Of a stretch of DNA of 64,000 nt, positions 1 to 10,022 are shown piece by piece. Source of the stretch: Bacillota bacterium (GTDB lineage Bacteria > Bacillota > Clostridia > Acetivibrionales > DSM-1351); contig JAEXFI010000035.1 in the NCBI GenBank assembly GCA_023400235.1, positions 1 through 64,000 of the forward strand. The letters are read 5' to 3'. The notes below the pieces were generated by a model that saw only the letters and a program-made list of their open reading frames with translations, did not search any database and was not told where the DNA came from. Numbering within the stretch: position 1 is the first letter of the stretch; each line of letters starts with the position of its first letter. Position numbers and translations under genes: made by a program.

Positions 1-215
1 TACGTTTTTGAGCGGCGAATTTACCCTTCGGCTACGTTGAAGCCGTTTGTAAGGCACAAAGCCTTCCTTCGCGTCTTCGCCTTGCCGCAAGCCAAATTCT
101 CTCGCTCAAAAATCTCCGACCTCACACCGAGAAATTTTGGCAGTTTTCGAGGCGGATGGACGCAGCCTTGCTGATGCAAGGCAAGGACGACAACAAAGAA
201 AAGTGGCAAAATAGC
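1..215. repeat. possible dispersed repeat at window edge
   Basis: Bases 5-14 and 103-112 form a perfect 10-base inverted repeat (TTTTTGAGCG and CGCTCAAAAA). The stretch stays open in a frame on each strand with no ribosome binding site. Both features suit a repeat rather than a gene, but only one copy is visible here. Bases 215-454 hold no gene. They are AT-rich and lead into the activase ribosome binding site at 437-442. Confidence 0.25.
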
Positions 216-454
216 CGGTGTAAGGCGTGTTATACTTTGTCAATAGAGGGTAACCAGCCTTTGCTGCAGTTTCCGGGTCGATTACATTGAAAACATTGCC
301 ATTAGTCGGAGTTTGCCGGCTTTGGTATAATAGACATAGTAGTTTATTCATCGCAGAACTGTTGAACAAATTTTAATGTAGGAACTATGTGATAAAAAAT
401 AGTTATGTTAATTTTACATAGTTTATAAAATTAATTTTGGAGATTAGTCAATAT

Positions 455-3400
455 ATGAAAAAAAATTATCGCGTGGGATTGGATGTTGGATCTACCACTG
501 TAAAAATGGCTGTTCTTGATAATAATAACAAGCTTGTTTTTTCAAAATATCAAAGACATTATTCTGACATAAGAAAAACCATCTTTGAATTAATGGATGA
601 AACCTGTGATAAGTTTTATCAGGAAGAATGTACCGTAATGATAACCGGATCAGGTGGATTACTGGTTTCTCAGTGGCTGGGTCTTGAATTTATTCAAGAG
701 GTTATTGCAGGCTCTGAGTCTGTGCAAACTCTCATCCCACATACTGATGTAGCAATTGAGCTTGGCGGGGAAGATGCCAAAATAACATATTTCAAGGGCG
801 GCCTGGAACAGAGGATGAACGGAACCTGTGCCGGCGGTACGGGCTCCTTTATTGACCAGATGGCTTCCCTGCTGCAGACTGATGCTACAGGCTTGAATGA
901 ATATGCCAAAAACAGCAGGATGATATACCCCATAGCTGCACGGTGCGGAGTATTTGCCAAAACCGATATTCAGCCGCTTTTAAATGAGGGCGCTGCAAGG
1001 GAGGATATTGCCGCATCGGTATTCCAGTCGGTAGTCAATCAGACCATCAGCGGTCTGGCTTGCGGAAAGCCCATCAAGGGGAATATTGCCTTTCTGGGCG
1101 GTCCACTTTATTTTCTTTCTGAATTGAGAAAGAGATTTGAAATAACACTTGGACTGAAGCCGGAGGAGGTAATTTTCCCTGACAATTCACAGCTGTTTGT
1201 GGCAATAGGTGCGGCGCTTTCTTCAAGGTCGTGCGAAACGGTGCTGTTCAAGGAGCTGAAGGAAAAGCTGCCAGACCTGAATACTATTGTGGTCCATGAG
1301 GTTGAAAGGCTTAAGCCGCTTTTTGACAATCAGGAGCAGCTGGACGAATTCAGGGAAAGACATGCCCGGCATTCTGCGGTCATAAGGCCCCTGTCCCAGT
1401 ATAAAGGCGACTGCTTCCTTGGAATTGATGCTGGTTCTACAACAACGAAGGCAGTTTTAATTGACTCTGACGGAGAGCTTCTTTACTCGCACTATGGAAG
1501 CAATGAGGGAAGTCCCTTAAATTCATCCATAAGAATCTTAAACGACATATATAAAAAAATACCTTCCGAGGCCAGAATAGTAAATTCAACCGTGACCGGT
1601 TATGGTGAAGGTTTGATTAAGGCGGCCCTGAAGGTTGATATCGGCGAAATAGAAACAATAGCCCATTATAAGGCAGCAGACTTCTTCCTCCCTGGTGTTG
1701 ATTTTATATTGGACATCGGCGGACAGGATATGAAATGCCTGAAAATCAAGGATGGAATAGTTGACAGCATTATGCTCAACGAGGCCTGCTCCTCCGGGTG
1801 CGGGTCGTTTATAGAGACTTTTGCCAAATCCTTGAATTTTACGGTTGAGGATTTTGCAGTCCAGGCATTGCTGGCGGAGAAGCCCGTTGACCTGGGTTCC
1901 AGATGTACGGTATTTATGAACTCAAGAGTTAAGCAGGCACAGAAGGAAGGTGCCCAGGTAGGAGACATTTCTGCAGGGCTGTCCTATTCCGTTATTAAGA
2001 ATGCGCTGCTGAAGGTTATTAAAATACGTGATCCAAAGGAAATGGGAGAAAAGATTATTGTTCAGGGAGGAACCTTCCTCAATGATGCAGTGCTCAGGAG
2101 CTTCGAGCTGATTTCTGAAAGAGAGGCTGTAAGACCTGATATTGCCGGGCTTATGGGGGCTTTCGGTGCTGCCTTGATAGCGAAGGAACGCTATGACGGT
2201 GCTCAGAGTACACTCCTTTCCAGAGAAAAGATAGGCGAGTTTGAGTTTAATACAGAGCTGCAGAGGTGCAAGCTTTGCAACAATAATTGTTTGCTGACTA
2301 TCAATCAATTCAGCGACGGAAGCAGATTTGTATCAGGCAACAGATGTGAGCGGGGAGCGGGGCTTGAAAGCTCAACCAAGGATGTCCCTGATTTGTATGA
2401 ATATAAGTATAAGAGGATAGTGGGCTACAAGCAGACCGCCGGTATTGAATACACAAGGGGAACTGTGGGAATACCGCGGGTTCTTAATATGTATGAGAAT
2501 TATCCCTTCTGGTTTACTTTCTTTGATAATTTGAAATTCAGAGTGGAGCTGTCCCCTCGTTCTTCAAAGAAAATATATGAGCTGGGTATTGAAACTATGC
2601 CTTCGGAATCGGTTTGTTACCCTGCCAAGCTTGTACACGGACATATCACCAGCCTGGTAAATAAAAACGTGAACTTTATTTTCTACCCCTGTCTTCCCTA
2701 TGAGATTATTGAGGATGAAGGCGCGGATAATCACTATAATTGTCCTATAGTCACCTCGTATCCTGAGGTTATCAAGAATAACATGGATATTCTTAAGACG
2801 AAGGGTATAAAGTTCATGAATCCTTTCCTTCCCTATGATAACAAGGAAAGAATGAAGGTAAGGCTTTTTGAGGTTTTAGGAGCCGAATTCGGCATATCCA
2901 GGGCAGAAATAGAAAATGCCGTTGAACTGGCATATGCCGAGGACGAAAAGGTTAAAAGCGACATCAGACGTAAGGGGGAGGAGACTCTCAAATATCTGAG
3001 GGACAATAACAAGAGGGGGATTGTGCTTGCGGGAAGGCCCTATCACATTGACCCTGAAATACACCACGGCATACCTCAGATCATAACCTCCCACGGCTTT
3101 GCAGTACTGACGGAGGATTCAATAGCCCATCTGGGAAAAGTTGAGCGCCCGCTGAGAGTAGTTGACCAGTGGAAGTACCATTCCAGGTTATATTCAGCGG
3201 CAACAGTTGTGAATGAATACCCTGAGCTTGAGATGATACAGCTCAATTCCTTCGGGTGCGGACTGGATGCAGTAACCACGGATCAGGTTCAGGAGATTTT
3301 AAATACCAACGAAAACATATACACTGTTCTGAAAATTGACGAGGGCAACAATCTGGGCGCGGCCAGAATCAGAATCAGGTCACTGGTTGCAGCCATAGAA

Positions 3401-4777
3401 GACAGGGATAAGAAGGAACTGAAGCCTCATAAGCTGCATGAGTCTCATAAGAAGGCCATTTTTACGGAGGAAATGAGGACGAAGCATACTATACTTGCTC
3501 CTCAGATGTCCCCCATACACTTTGATTTTGTTGAAGCCGCCTTCAGAAAGTGCGGCTATAAGGTTGAGGTGCTTCCGGAGGTTGACAGTGCTGCAGTTGA
3601 GGATGGCCTGAGATATGTCAATAATGACGCCTGCTACCCGTCAATTATAGTGGTGGGACAGATAATTCATGCTCTGAAGTCAGGCAGGTATGACCTTGAC
3701 AACACCTCTGTCTTAATCACGCAGACAGGTGGAGGCTGCCGTGCCACCAACTATATAGGTTTTTTGAGAAAAGCACTCAAGGAGTCCGATATGAGCCAGG
3801 TTCCGGTTATATCTCTGAATGCTCTGGGATTGGATAACCAGCCGGGCTTCAAAATATCTCTGGACCTGCTGGACAGTGCCTTTAAAGGACTTGTTTACGG
3901 AGACTTGCTCATGCGTGTGCTCTACAGGGTAAGGCCCTATGAATCCGTACCCGGTTCTGCAAATGAGCTGTACAAAAAATGGTCTCAAATTTGTGTGGAT
4001 TCCATATATGAGGGTAAGAGGGGAAGCTTCAAGCGGAATATCAAGGGAATAATCAGAGAGTTTGATGCCCTGGGACTGCAGGATATAGTAAAGCCCAAGG
4101 TGGGCCTGGTTGGTGAGATACTGGTCAAGTTCCATCCGGATGCCAATAACAATGTAGTTGATGTGGTGGAAAAGGAAGGTGCCGAGGCTGTAATGCCTGA
4201 CCTTATTGACTTCTTCCTCTACTGTGCCTATGATGCAAATTTCAAATACAAGAATTTATCCGGTTCCTTTAAGAAGCTGGTGGTAAATAATCTGGCCATC
4301 CTGGGTATCGAATACTACAGAAGGCATATGAAAAAATATCTTCGTAAAAGCAGAAGATTTGATGCCCCTCATTCCATTTACGAGCTGGCGGACAGTGCGT
4401 CTCAGATCCTTTCCATAGGAAACCAGACAGGAGAAGGCTGGTTCCTGACGGCTGAGATGATTGAACTCATAAAGAGCGGAGCAGGAAATATCGTTTGCAT
4501 GCAGCCGTTTGCATGTCTGCCAAACCATGTAACCGGCAAGGGAATGATAAAGGAACTGAGGAGAAGATATCCTCAATCAAATATTGTGGCGGTGGATTAC
4601 GACCCCGGAGCCAGTGAGGTTAACCAGCTTAACAGGATAAAGCTCATGATGTCGGTGGCCTTTAAAAATCTCAAAAACCCTCCTGTACAGGCGGATGCTG
4701 ATACCCGGGAGGCAGGCGAGGGAGAAGCTCCGGTGGAGCAGAAGGTGGTTTTGCAGGAAGAAAAGATAAGCTCATAG
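455..4777 (+). CDS. 2-hydroxyacyl-CoA dehydratase activator-like (BcrAD/BadFG, CoA protein activase) protein, 1440 aa
   Basis: A giant activase with two ASKHA-type ATPase modules in tandem. The first has GLDVGSTTVK near residue 8 and CAGGTGSF near 125. The second has GIDAGSTTTK near 323 and CSSGCGSF near 443, where the cysteine would bind the bridging [4Fe-4S] cluster in HgdC relatives. A Cys-rich segment (CKLCNNNC, near 605) leads into a DUF2229-like region (GIPRVLNMYENYPFW) and an HgdB-like C-terminal half. Family members drive ATP-dependent electron transfer to a dehydratase or reductase; the substrate of this long fused form is not known to me. I chose ATG 455 because the in-frame TTG at 437 lies inside the ribosome binding site TTGGAG. 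No dehydratase gene lies beside it, and a terminator follows. Confidence 0.85.
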   Translation: MKKNYRVGLDVGSTTVKMAVLDNNNKLVFSKYQRHYSDIRKTIFELMDETCDKFYQEECTVMITGSGGLLVSQWLGLEFIQEVIAGSESVQTLIPHTDVAIELGGEDAKITYFKGGLEQRMNGTCAGGTGSFIDQMASLLQTDATGLNEYAKNSRMIYPIAARCGVFAKTDIQPLLNEGAAREDIAASVFQSVVNQTISGLACGKPIKGNIAFLGGPLYFLSELRKRFEITLGLKPEEVIFPDNSQLFVAIGAALSSRSCETVLFKELKEKLPDLNTIVVHEVERLKPLFDNQEQLDEFRERHARHSAVIRPLSQYKGDCFLGIDAGSTTTKAVLIDSDGELLYSHYGSNEGSPLNSSIRILNDIYKKIPSEARIVNSTVTGYGEGLIKAALKVDIGEIETIAHYKAADFFLPGVDFILDIGGQDMKCLKIKDGIVDSIMLNEACSSGCGSFIETFAKSLNFTVEDFAVQALLAEKPVDLGSRCTVFMNSRVKQAQKEGAQVGDISAGLSYSVIKNALLKVIKIRDPKEMGEKIIVQGGTFLNDAVLRSFELISEREAVRPDIAGLMGAFGAALIAKERYDGAQSTLLSREKIGEFEFNTELQRCKLCNNNCLLTINQFSDGSRFVSGNRCERGAGLESSTKDVPDLYEYKYKRIVGYKQTAGIEYTRGTVGIPRVLNMYENYPFWFTFFDNLKFRVELSPRSSKKIYELGIETMPSESVCYPAKLVHGHITSLVNKNVNFIFYPCLPYEIIEDEGADNHYNCPIVTSYPEVIKNNMDILKTKGIKFMNPFLPYDNKERMKVRLFEVLGAEFGISRAEIENAVELAYAEDEKVKSDIRRKGEETLKYLRDNNKRGIVLAGRPYHIDPEIHHGIPQIITSHGFAVLTEDSIAHLGKVERPLRVVDQWKYHSRLYSAATVVNEYPELEMIQLNSFGCGLDAVTTDQVQEILNTNENIYTVLKIDEGNNLGAARIRIRSLVAAIEDRDKKELKPHKLHESHKKAIFTEEMRTKHTILAPQMSPIHFDFVEAAFRKCGYKVEVLPEVDSAAVEDGLRYVNNDACYPSIIVVGQIIHALKSGRYDLDNTSVLITQTGGGCRATNYIGFLRKALKESDMSQVPVISLNALGLDNQPGFKISLDLLDSAFKGLVYGDLLMRVLYRVRPYESVPGSANELYKKWSQICVDSIYEGKRGSFKRNIKGIIREFDALGLQDIVKPKVGLVGEILVKFHPDANNNVVDVVEKEGAEAVMPDLIDFFLYCAYDANFKYKNLSGSFKKLVVNNLAILGIEYYRRHMKKYLRKSRRFDAPHSIYELADSASQILSIGNQTGEGWFLTAEMIELIKSGAGNIVCMQPFACLPNHVTGKGMIKELRRRYPQSNIVAVDYDPGASEVNQLNRIKLMMSVAFKNLKNPPVQADADTREAGEGEAPVEQKVVLQEEKISS

Positions 4778-4840
4778 GCAAGCAAGGCTGATTTGCCTGT
4801 CACATGAGGACGACTTTAAAGAAATGCTTGTACTCAAGAG

Positions 4841-4890
4841 CAACTGCTGGAATTCATGGTTTATTACCAGGAATTTCAGCAGTTGTTTTT
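4841..4890 (+). terminator. rho-independent terminator after the activase gene
   Basis: The arms CAACTGCTGGAATTC and GGAATTTCAGCAGTTG pair with one mismatch, and five T residues follow directly. It closes the forward activase transcript before the convergent small gene. Confidence 0.75.
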
Positions 4891-4916
4891 ACTTGGGGGC
4901 GAAAAAATCATATGTC

Positions 4917-5249
4917 TTATTTATTGCAGTTTTTAAGTATCTCTCCCACAATCTCTGCATATAGCTTGCCTTCAGTTTTCTCAAGGCGCAGGACTATATC
5001 TCTGATGTAAAAGTTGTCTTTTAGCAGCCGGATTCTGAGATTATTTTTTATAGCCTCCAGATTGGCCAGGGCCTGTTCCCGATCCCTGCACAGGGTGACA
5101 GCGCAGCTGTCCTTGTAAACAAAGGTGTTGACGGCATGACCGCTGATTTTTATCCATACGCCCTCTTCAGTATTTTCCATAAATCTGGCAGCCTGTATGA
5201 TGCCATCCCTGGCATCAAGGAAATAAATTTTTTCACCTTCCTTGAACAT
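4917..5249 (-). CDS. hypothetical protein, 110 aa
   Basis: I do not recognise a family. The protein has no signal peptide or membrane segment. It begins MFKEGEKIYFLDARDG and looks like a small mixed alpha/beta cytoplasmic protein, rich in charged residues in its C-terminal half. The start is the second of two nearby ATG codons (5249): AGGAGG lies eight bases before it but only two before the ATG at 5255. It is convergent with the activase gene, and the forward terminator at 4841 separates them. The upstream region 5256-5399 is very AT-rich, with alternating TA runs, and probably holds the promoters of this gene and the divergent methyltransferase. Confidence 0.6.
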   Translation of the reverse strand: MFKEGEKIYFLDARDGIIQAARFMENTEEGVWIKISGHAVNTFVYKDSCAVTLCRDREQALANLEAIKNNLRIRLLKDNFYIRDIVLRLEKTEGKLYAEIVGEILKNCNK

Positions 5250-5399
5250 ATGCATAACCTCCTTTTAACTGGTAAAAAAGTTATATATACCAAATAAACC
5301 AATTATATATAATATATATAATTAATTACCAAAAATCCAATATATATGATATTATATTTCTAATATTTAAAATCAATGTGCTCGTTAAAGAGGTGCAGG

Positions 5400-6209
5400 A
5401 TGTCAAACAACAAACATGAAAATTATCAAGGTTACATTTACCCTGACGGCGAGGACGTCTTTACTATGGCGTTGATTGAAGCCTCTGAACCTTACCCCGG
5501 CTATTGGCAGGCCAGTGAGGATGATGTGCTGGACAGGGGAATCAAAATGATTACTAAAAATGGCTTGAAGGGCAGTTTGCTTGATGTGGGCTGTGGCTTC
5601 GGGAGGCTGCTGCTTAAGTTTTCACAGTATTTTGATTTGCTGTATGGAGTTGAGCCTGACAGGGAAAGGTTTGAAGTCTGTAAAAAAAATATTACCGAAT
5701 GGGGTATGGAAGAAAAAGTGAGGCTGTATAATGGAACTGTTGACATGCTGGAGGACAAACTGCGCTTCGACGTTATATTGTGCAGCCATGTAGTCCAGCA
5801 CATTCCGGAGCAAACTTCCCGCCAATTGCTAAAGGCCTTGAGAAAGCTGCTCAAGGACAACGGGCTTCTCATAGTTTCTACTTCACACTCAGATACGGAT
5901 AAGGATATTTTTCTGAAAAATTATATTGATGTTGAAGGGAAACGGGTTGAGGAAAAAATTTCGCAGGCAGAGTTCAATTCCTTCGAAAATAGAAATGGAG
6001 TCCTGCCCACAAAAAAGTTCTCAGGGGATAATTTGCTGAAGCTGCTTGAAAACAGCGGATTTAAAGCCGTTGACTCAAGAGTGTACCATGATAACAGGGG
6101 CAGCAGGTATATACATAAGCTGTTTGGAACAGACCGGCTCATAAATACCCTGGGCAGCCTGAAAAAAACCCGGGGGAGGGATATTTGTGTTATTGCAGGA
6201 AAGGATTGA
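5400..6209 (+). CDS. class I SAM-dependent methyltransferase, 269 aa
   Basis: Motif I of the Rossmann methyltransferase fold is clear (LLDVGCGFGRLL, near residue 58). An acidic motif II follows (GVEPDRERFEVC), then a post-I region ending in VILCSHVVQHIPE, which is typical of methyltransferase domain 11/25 proteins. The substrate cannot be told from sequence. ATG 5400 is preferred over ATG 5376 because AAAGAGG sits six bases before it. The gene ends inside the next gene: the GTG at 6187 lies 23 bases before this stop, so the two are probably translationally coupled and may act on the same process. Confidence 0.75.
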   Translation: MSNNKHENYQGYIYPDGEDVFTMALIEASEPYPGYWQASEDDVLDRGIKMITKNGLKGSLLDVGCGFGRLLLKFSQYFDLLYGVEPDRERFEVCKKNITEWGMEEKVRLYNGTVDMLEDKLRFDVILCSHVVQHIPEQTSRQLLKALRKLLKDNGLLIVSTSHSDTDKDIFLKNYIDVEGKRVEEKISQAEFNSFENRNGVLPTKKFSGDNLLKLLENSGFKAVDSRVYHDNRGSRYIHKLFGTDRLINTLGSLKKTRGRDICVIAGKD

Positions 6210-7638
6210 CTTCACGGATACGAGCTGTGTCCTTCTTACCAGCGCAAAATTCAGGTTCAGGCCTATTGACTTAAGCAGGCTGTTAAAAAGACTGGAAGCT
6301 TACTTCCATTTGCCAAGGTGGAGCAAGGACAGTTATTATGCAAAGGAGTTCCTTGAGTACAAGAATATAGTCTTTAACAAGGAATTTAAAATAGATTCCA
6401 AATTAAAAGTCAAGCTTGGAAAATTTAATTTTGATCTTACATATAATTCAAACAGGAAAAAATATTCAGTGGAGGTTTTTGCCTTTATTTATCCGGTCAT
6501 TGATGTTGTCAACCTGTTTTACAGTATTCCGCTTGAAGATATGACGGTGGATGAGCATATTTATTTCCGCAAGGCCATACAGTTTGACAAATTTAAAAAG
6601 GGCAGTCTGAAGCTTAATAATACCGGCTTCCTAAAAACAGCCAATGAATTTGATTATACAGATTTTGACGCCATAACAAAAGAGATATACCGTATATTTG
6701 TGGAGTTGTCCGGTTACCCGGGCTACAAGGTGCTGCACACTTTTGCCTCCCTTGGGAAAAAGCTTTTATTAAATGTTAATGAGCGCTTGAGAAAGGCAAA
6801 AACAGCAGCAGACCCTGCACAAAATAAAGAAAAAAAAGATGGACAGAGCCTCCATAGGCTGTACATGGAGCACCTGTTTGAAAAAATAAATATTGAAAAG
6901 CTGCTGCTGCTGGAAATCAGACGTATCCCTGATTTTAATGGAAATTGTGCCAATGACCGGGATTTTAAGGAGTGCTACGCCAAAAAGCTGTATGGTCTTT
7001 TGGTATGTGATGAAGGATATGAATTTGTTCCCCACGACACTGTTGACTTTGCCATAGATGAAAGCTTCGGTTCCAGAGATTTTTTCAGGGTATATGCCTC
7101 CAATATCGGAGTGGTGATGTTTAACCTGATTAATTGTGAATGCAGGATAAAATATAATGATTTTCAAAAAGAAATAGGTGAGAGATTTCAGGACAACAGT
7201 TCTGGAATACTGACTCAAAACCCGGTAATTGCAGGGTTGGAGCATGGCGCACTGCTGGCTATGGAGGAATCCATAAACCTGTTGACAATAATCAATTCCA
7301 ACTTAAGAAAGAGTTACTTGTCCCATAACAGAAAAATATCCAAAATCATTGACAATAGAAGGAAACTCATAGAAATTATTAATCTTATATCAAGTATAAA
7401 TATTAATGAAATAACCAACTTGAAAAATCTCATGCTAAAAAAAATAGGAATACTGGCCTTTGTGTCTAAGGTCAGAGAAAGATTGGATATAGCTGAAAAT
7501 GATACATTAGTCATATATCAGAGAAGAAATAATTTCCTGGTCATGGTAATCACCGTACTGGGAGTTTTTTTCGCAGCCATGAGTATTTCAGAAATAAAGT
7601 CGGGGATTGTTGAATTCCTGAAAAACCTGTTTAAGTAA
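6187..7638 (+). CDS. uncharacterised protein with C-terminal membrane anchor, 483 aa
   Basis: I recognise no family. The first 450 or so residues are soluble, charged and rich in lysine and phenylalanine. A single hydrophobic segment near the end (NFLVMVITVLGVFFAAMSIS) would anchor it in the membrane with a short tail. Just before it lies a long helical stretch rich in Ile and Asn, possibly a coiled coil. It starts at GTG 6187, with GGGGGAGGG seven bases upstream inside the methyltransferase gene, so expression is coupled to that gene. The two may form a defence, modification or envelope module, but nothing in the sequence decides this. Confidence 0.6.
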   Translation: MLLQERIDFTDTSCVLLTSAKFRFRPIDLSRLLKRLEAYFHLPRWSKDSYYAKEFLEYKNIVFNKEFKIDSKLKVKLGKFNFDLTYNSNRKKYSVEVFAFIYPVIDVVNLFYSIPLEDMTVDEHIYFRKAIQFDKFKKGSLKLNNTGFLKTANEFDYTDFDAITKEIYRIFVELSGYPGYKVLHTFASLGKKLLLNVNERLRKAKTAADPAQNKEKKDGQSLHRLYMEHLFEKINIEKLLLLEIRRIPDFNGNCANDRDFKECYAKKLYGLLVCDEGYEFVPHDTVDFAIDESFGSRDFFRVYASNIGVVMFNLINCECRIKYNDFQKEIGERFQDNSSGILTQNPVIAGLEHGALLAMEESINLLTIINSNLRKSYLSHNRKISKIIDNRRKLIEIINLISSININEITNLKNLMLKKIGILAFVSKVRERLDIAENDTLVIYQRRNNFLVMVITVLGVFFAAMSISEIKSGIVEFLKNLFK

Positions 7639-7658
7639 GATAGTACACGGGTAGGTAT

Positions 7659-7695
7659 AAAAAGGCCTCCCGTTAGGTTTACTTTCACGGGAGGC
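7659..7695 (-). terminator. terminator of the two-component operon
   Basis: A nine-base stem (GCCTCCCGT with ACGGGAGGC, 7665-7673 and 7687-7695) is followed on the reverse strand by CTTTTTATA. It ends the reverse-strand kinase transcript and may also stop forward transcription from 7638. Confidence 0.7.
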
Positions 7696-7721
7696 TCACA
7701 AAAACCAAACTATTTTACTGG

Positions 7722-10022
7722 TTATTCAGTGCTGCCTGGCAATTCAATCATGGCCTTGAACAGGTCTCCGTCTATGCTTATCCTAAAGCTTCCGCCCTGC
7801 AGCTCCGTGAGGCTTTTTGCTATGGAAAGCCCAAGACCTGAGCCTTCGCTGTGCCTTGAGGCATCACCTCTTTTGAACCTTTCCATCAATTCATCCTCAG
7901 TGACATTGAGCTCATAGGCTGAAATGTTCTTAATCACAATATTTATCCTGTCATTTGCCTGATTGACATCTATATATACCCTTGAACCGGGAAGCGCATA
8001 TTTGAACACATTTGACAAAAGATTTTCTATTACTCTCCACAGGAGTTTACCATCCGCATTTACATAAACATTTTCTGAGGGAAAGCCGGTTTTAAAGGTC
8101 AGGCCAGAGGCCTCGATCTTATCTGAAAGCTCACCCAGCCCCTGAGAGACAAGTGATGCGACATTGAGCCTCTCCAGATTTACAGCTATATTTCCGCTGG
8201 TGGCCTTGGCTGCCTCAAATAAGTCTTCTGTAAGACTTTTAAGCCGTTGAGATTTTGAGTCTATTATGCCCAGATACTTTTGAGCGTTCTCAGATTCCAG
8301 CCCTTCATTCTTTAAAAGATCAACGTAGGTGATGATTGAAGTAAGCGGTGTCTTCAAATCGTGGGACACATTGGTAATGAGCTCCGCCTTCATTCGCTCC
8401 GCCTTAACCTGACTGCCCACGGCACTTTTCAAGCCGTCTGCTATCTGGTTTATGCTTACCGCCAATGCCCGCAGCTCGGGGATACCCTGCTCAGGAATGT
8501 TGTAGGTCAGCTCTCCGGCTCTTATTCTTTCAGTGCCCTCCTTTATATTTATAAAGGTCTTAAAATTTTTCAAAAGGAAATATACAGCTAAAACATTGAC
8601 GCCCACCAGGGCTCCAAAGCTAAACGGCGCACTCATGTCGCCTCTTGACGCTATTAAAATCAGAGAAAAAATACATATTATGAAGGAATATCCTCCAAAA
8701 AGCAGAATAAGTCTCAATGCCAGAGGACTTTTTCCAAACACTCCGCCAATGTTTTTCTTTATTTTGCCTGCCAGCTTGCTCAGCCACCCGAAAAACCATT
8801 TTAGAAGCCTGTAAATCAGAGTGTGCTTTATGACCTCATGCCTTTTAAGCCTTTTTATAAACATTGTAGTGAACAAGATACCAATTAGTGTTCCGATTGC
8901 AATAATTACGCTGAATACTGCATATACCAGGCTTATGTTATAGCGGAGGTTCTCACTGAAAAAGTAGGGAACAAACTCAGCCATAGGGACGATACAGAGT
9001 GCTATTGCAGGAACGCTTATGGCCAGGGCCACATCAAGATATACCATGTCTACGGTTATTAAATGTACGCCGTCCATATGGGGACGTCTTCCCGCGGAAT
9101 ATACCAGATAGGAAAGACTTATTAATATGAGCAGCAGACCAAGTGACGAGGTTTTTACCCCTGTAAGCCCTTTGGAAACACTCTTTTCAAAGCTTGAAAC
9201 CTCGGTTTCATATCTTTCCTGGGACATCCCGAAATAGACAGTGGTGTCAGAAGGTATGAGATAGGGGGAGTAGGAATAGTTCCCGAAAAAAGAGTTCCAG
9301 TTTTTCTGGGTAAGCTTGACTGAAAGGGGAAGAGAATTGTAATAGCTTTCCGCAGCCTGGGCAGTTGCATTGGTAAGTGTGATTTTACCGCCCTGAACTA
9401 CAGTATAATATATTCCTTGATAGTTTTTCAGATTTTCCAGCTCGGCTTTATAGTCTGCCAGCTGCTGGCTGATAGTGTTCTTTTCAACCTCAGTTATAAG
9501 CTTGTCGTATTTCTCGGTTATTTCCTTAATGCTGTTATCCTTCTTTTCTTTCAACTGCTTTATCTTTTCCAGTATATCATCATTTTTCAGACCCGATATG
9601 ATAGTAGAACCATCTGATACGCTTCCGTCAGGATCAATTGAATACTGCTTGCTATTGAGATAGCCCTGGTACGTGTTGAACGCATCATAATAGCTGCTTT
9701 CCACCTGCTGCAGCTCATTTTCCTTCTGGTTTCTCAGATATGACTTTTCGTTATCAATTTCTCCTTCATTAAGGGCTGAACCTGCTTTTATGTTTTCTTC
9801 GCTTTTGTAATTAAAAGCCAGAACTGATATGTGATTATAAACCTGCTGAAATATATTCTTGCTGGCCATGCTTTCCTTGAATTCCTTATTCTGAATGGCT
9901 TCTTCAAAATAAGGTGCCTTCAGCAGCCCATACGCAAGAGTTATCATACCTGTGACGCAAATGATTACGGCCAGTAGCTTGAACCAGGCCGAATATCTAT
10001 AATTTTTCGATTTTGTATCCAA
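7722..10022 (-). CDS. sensor histidine kinase, 766 aa
   Basis: Membrane sensor kinase. An N-terminal membrane segment (about residues 12-32) is followed by a roughly 250-residue extracellular domain containing a predicted coiled coil rich in Glu, Lys and Gln. Several more membrane helices follow, then a HAMP-like linker, the phosphoacceptor box NVSHDLKTPLT (His near 553), the N box LLSNVFKYALPGS and the G box GSGLGLSIAKSL. It shares 26 bases with the 3' end of the response regulator gene, and its apparent start is TTG 10022. The ribosome binding site is poorly spaced, so the start is uncertain. The stimulus is unknown; the large outer domain and envelope location suggest a cell-surface signal. 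Confidence 0.85.
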   Translation of the reverse strand: MDTKSKNYRYSAWFKLLAVIICVTGMITLAYGLLKAPYFEEAIQNKEFKESMASKNIFQQVYNHISVLAFNYKSEENIKAGSALNEGEIDNEKSYLRNQKENELQQVESSYYDAFNTYQGYLNSKQYSIDPDGSVSDGSTIISGLKNDDILEKIKQLKEKKDNSIKEITEKYDKLITEVEKNTISQQLADYKAELENLKNYQGIYYTVVQGGKITLTNATAQAAESYYNSLPLSVKLTQKNWNSFFGNYSYSPYLIPSDTTVYFGMSQERYETEVSSFEKSVSKGLTGVKTSSLGLLLILISLSYLVYSAGRRPHMDGVHLITVDMVYLDVALAISVPAIALCIVPMAEFVPYFFSENLRYNISLVYAVFSVIIAIGTLIGILFTTMFIKRLKRHEVIKHTLIYRLLKWFFGWLSKLAGKIKKNIGGVFGKSPLALRLILLFGGYSFIICIFSLILIASRGDMSAPFSFGALVGVNVLAVYFLLKNFKTFINIKEGTERIRAGELTYNIPEQGIPELRALAVSINQIADGLKSAVGSQVKAERMKAELITNVSHDLKTPLTSIITYVDLLKNEGLESENAQKYLGIIDSKSQRLKSLTEDLFEAAKATSGNIAVNLERLNVASLVSQGLGELSDKIEASGLTFKTGFPSENVYVNADGKLLWRVIENLLSNVFKYALPGSRVYIDVNQANDRINIVIKNISAYELNVTEDELMERFKRGDASRHSEGSGLGLSIAKSLTELQGGSFRISIDGDLFKAMIELPGSTE

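Noticed and set aside
1..369. Two reverse-strand frames at the left edge
   Set aside because: They have no ribosome binding site. The sequence has the look of a repeat translated by chance, with inverted blocks at 5-14 and 103-112.
4804..5010. Forward frame after the activase gene
   Set aside because: It runs through a terminator hairpin and opposite a better supported reverse gene.
9155..9663. Frames within the sensor kinase gene on either strand
   Set aside because: They lie inside a long gene with clear domains and show no independent start signals.
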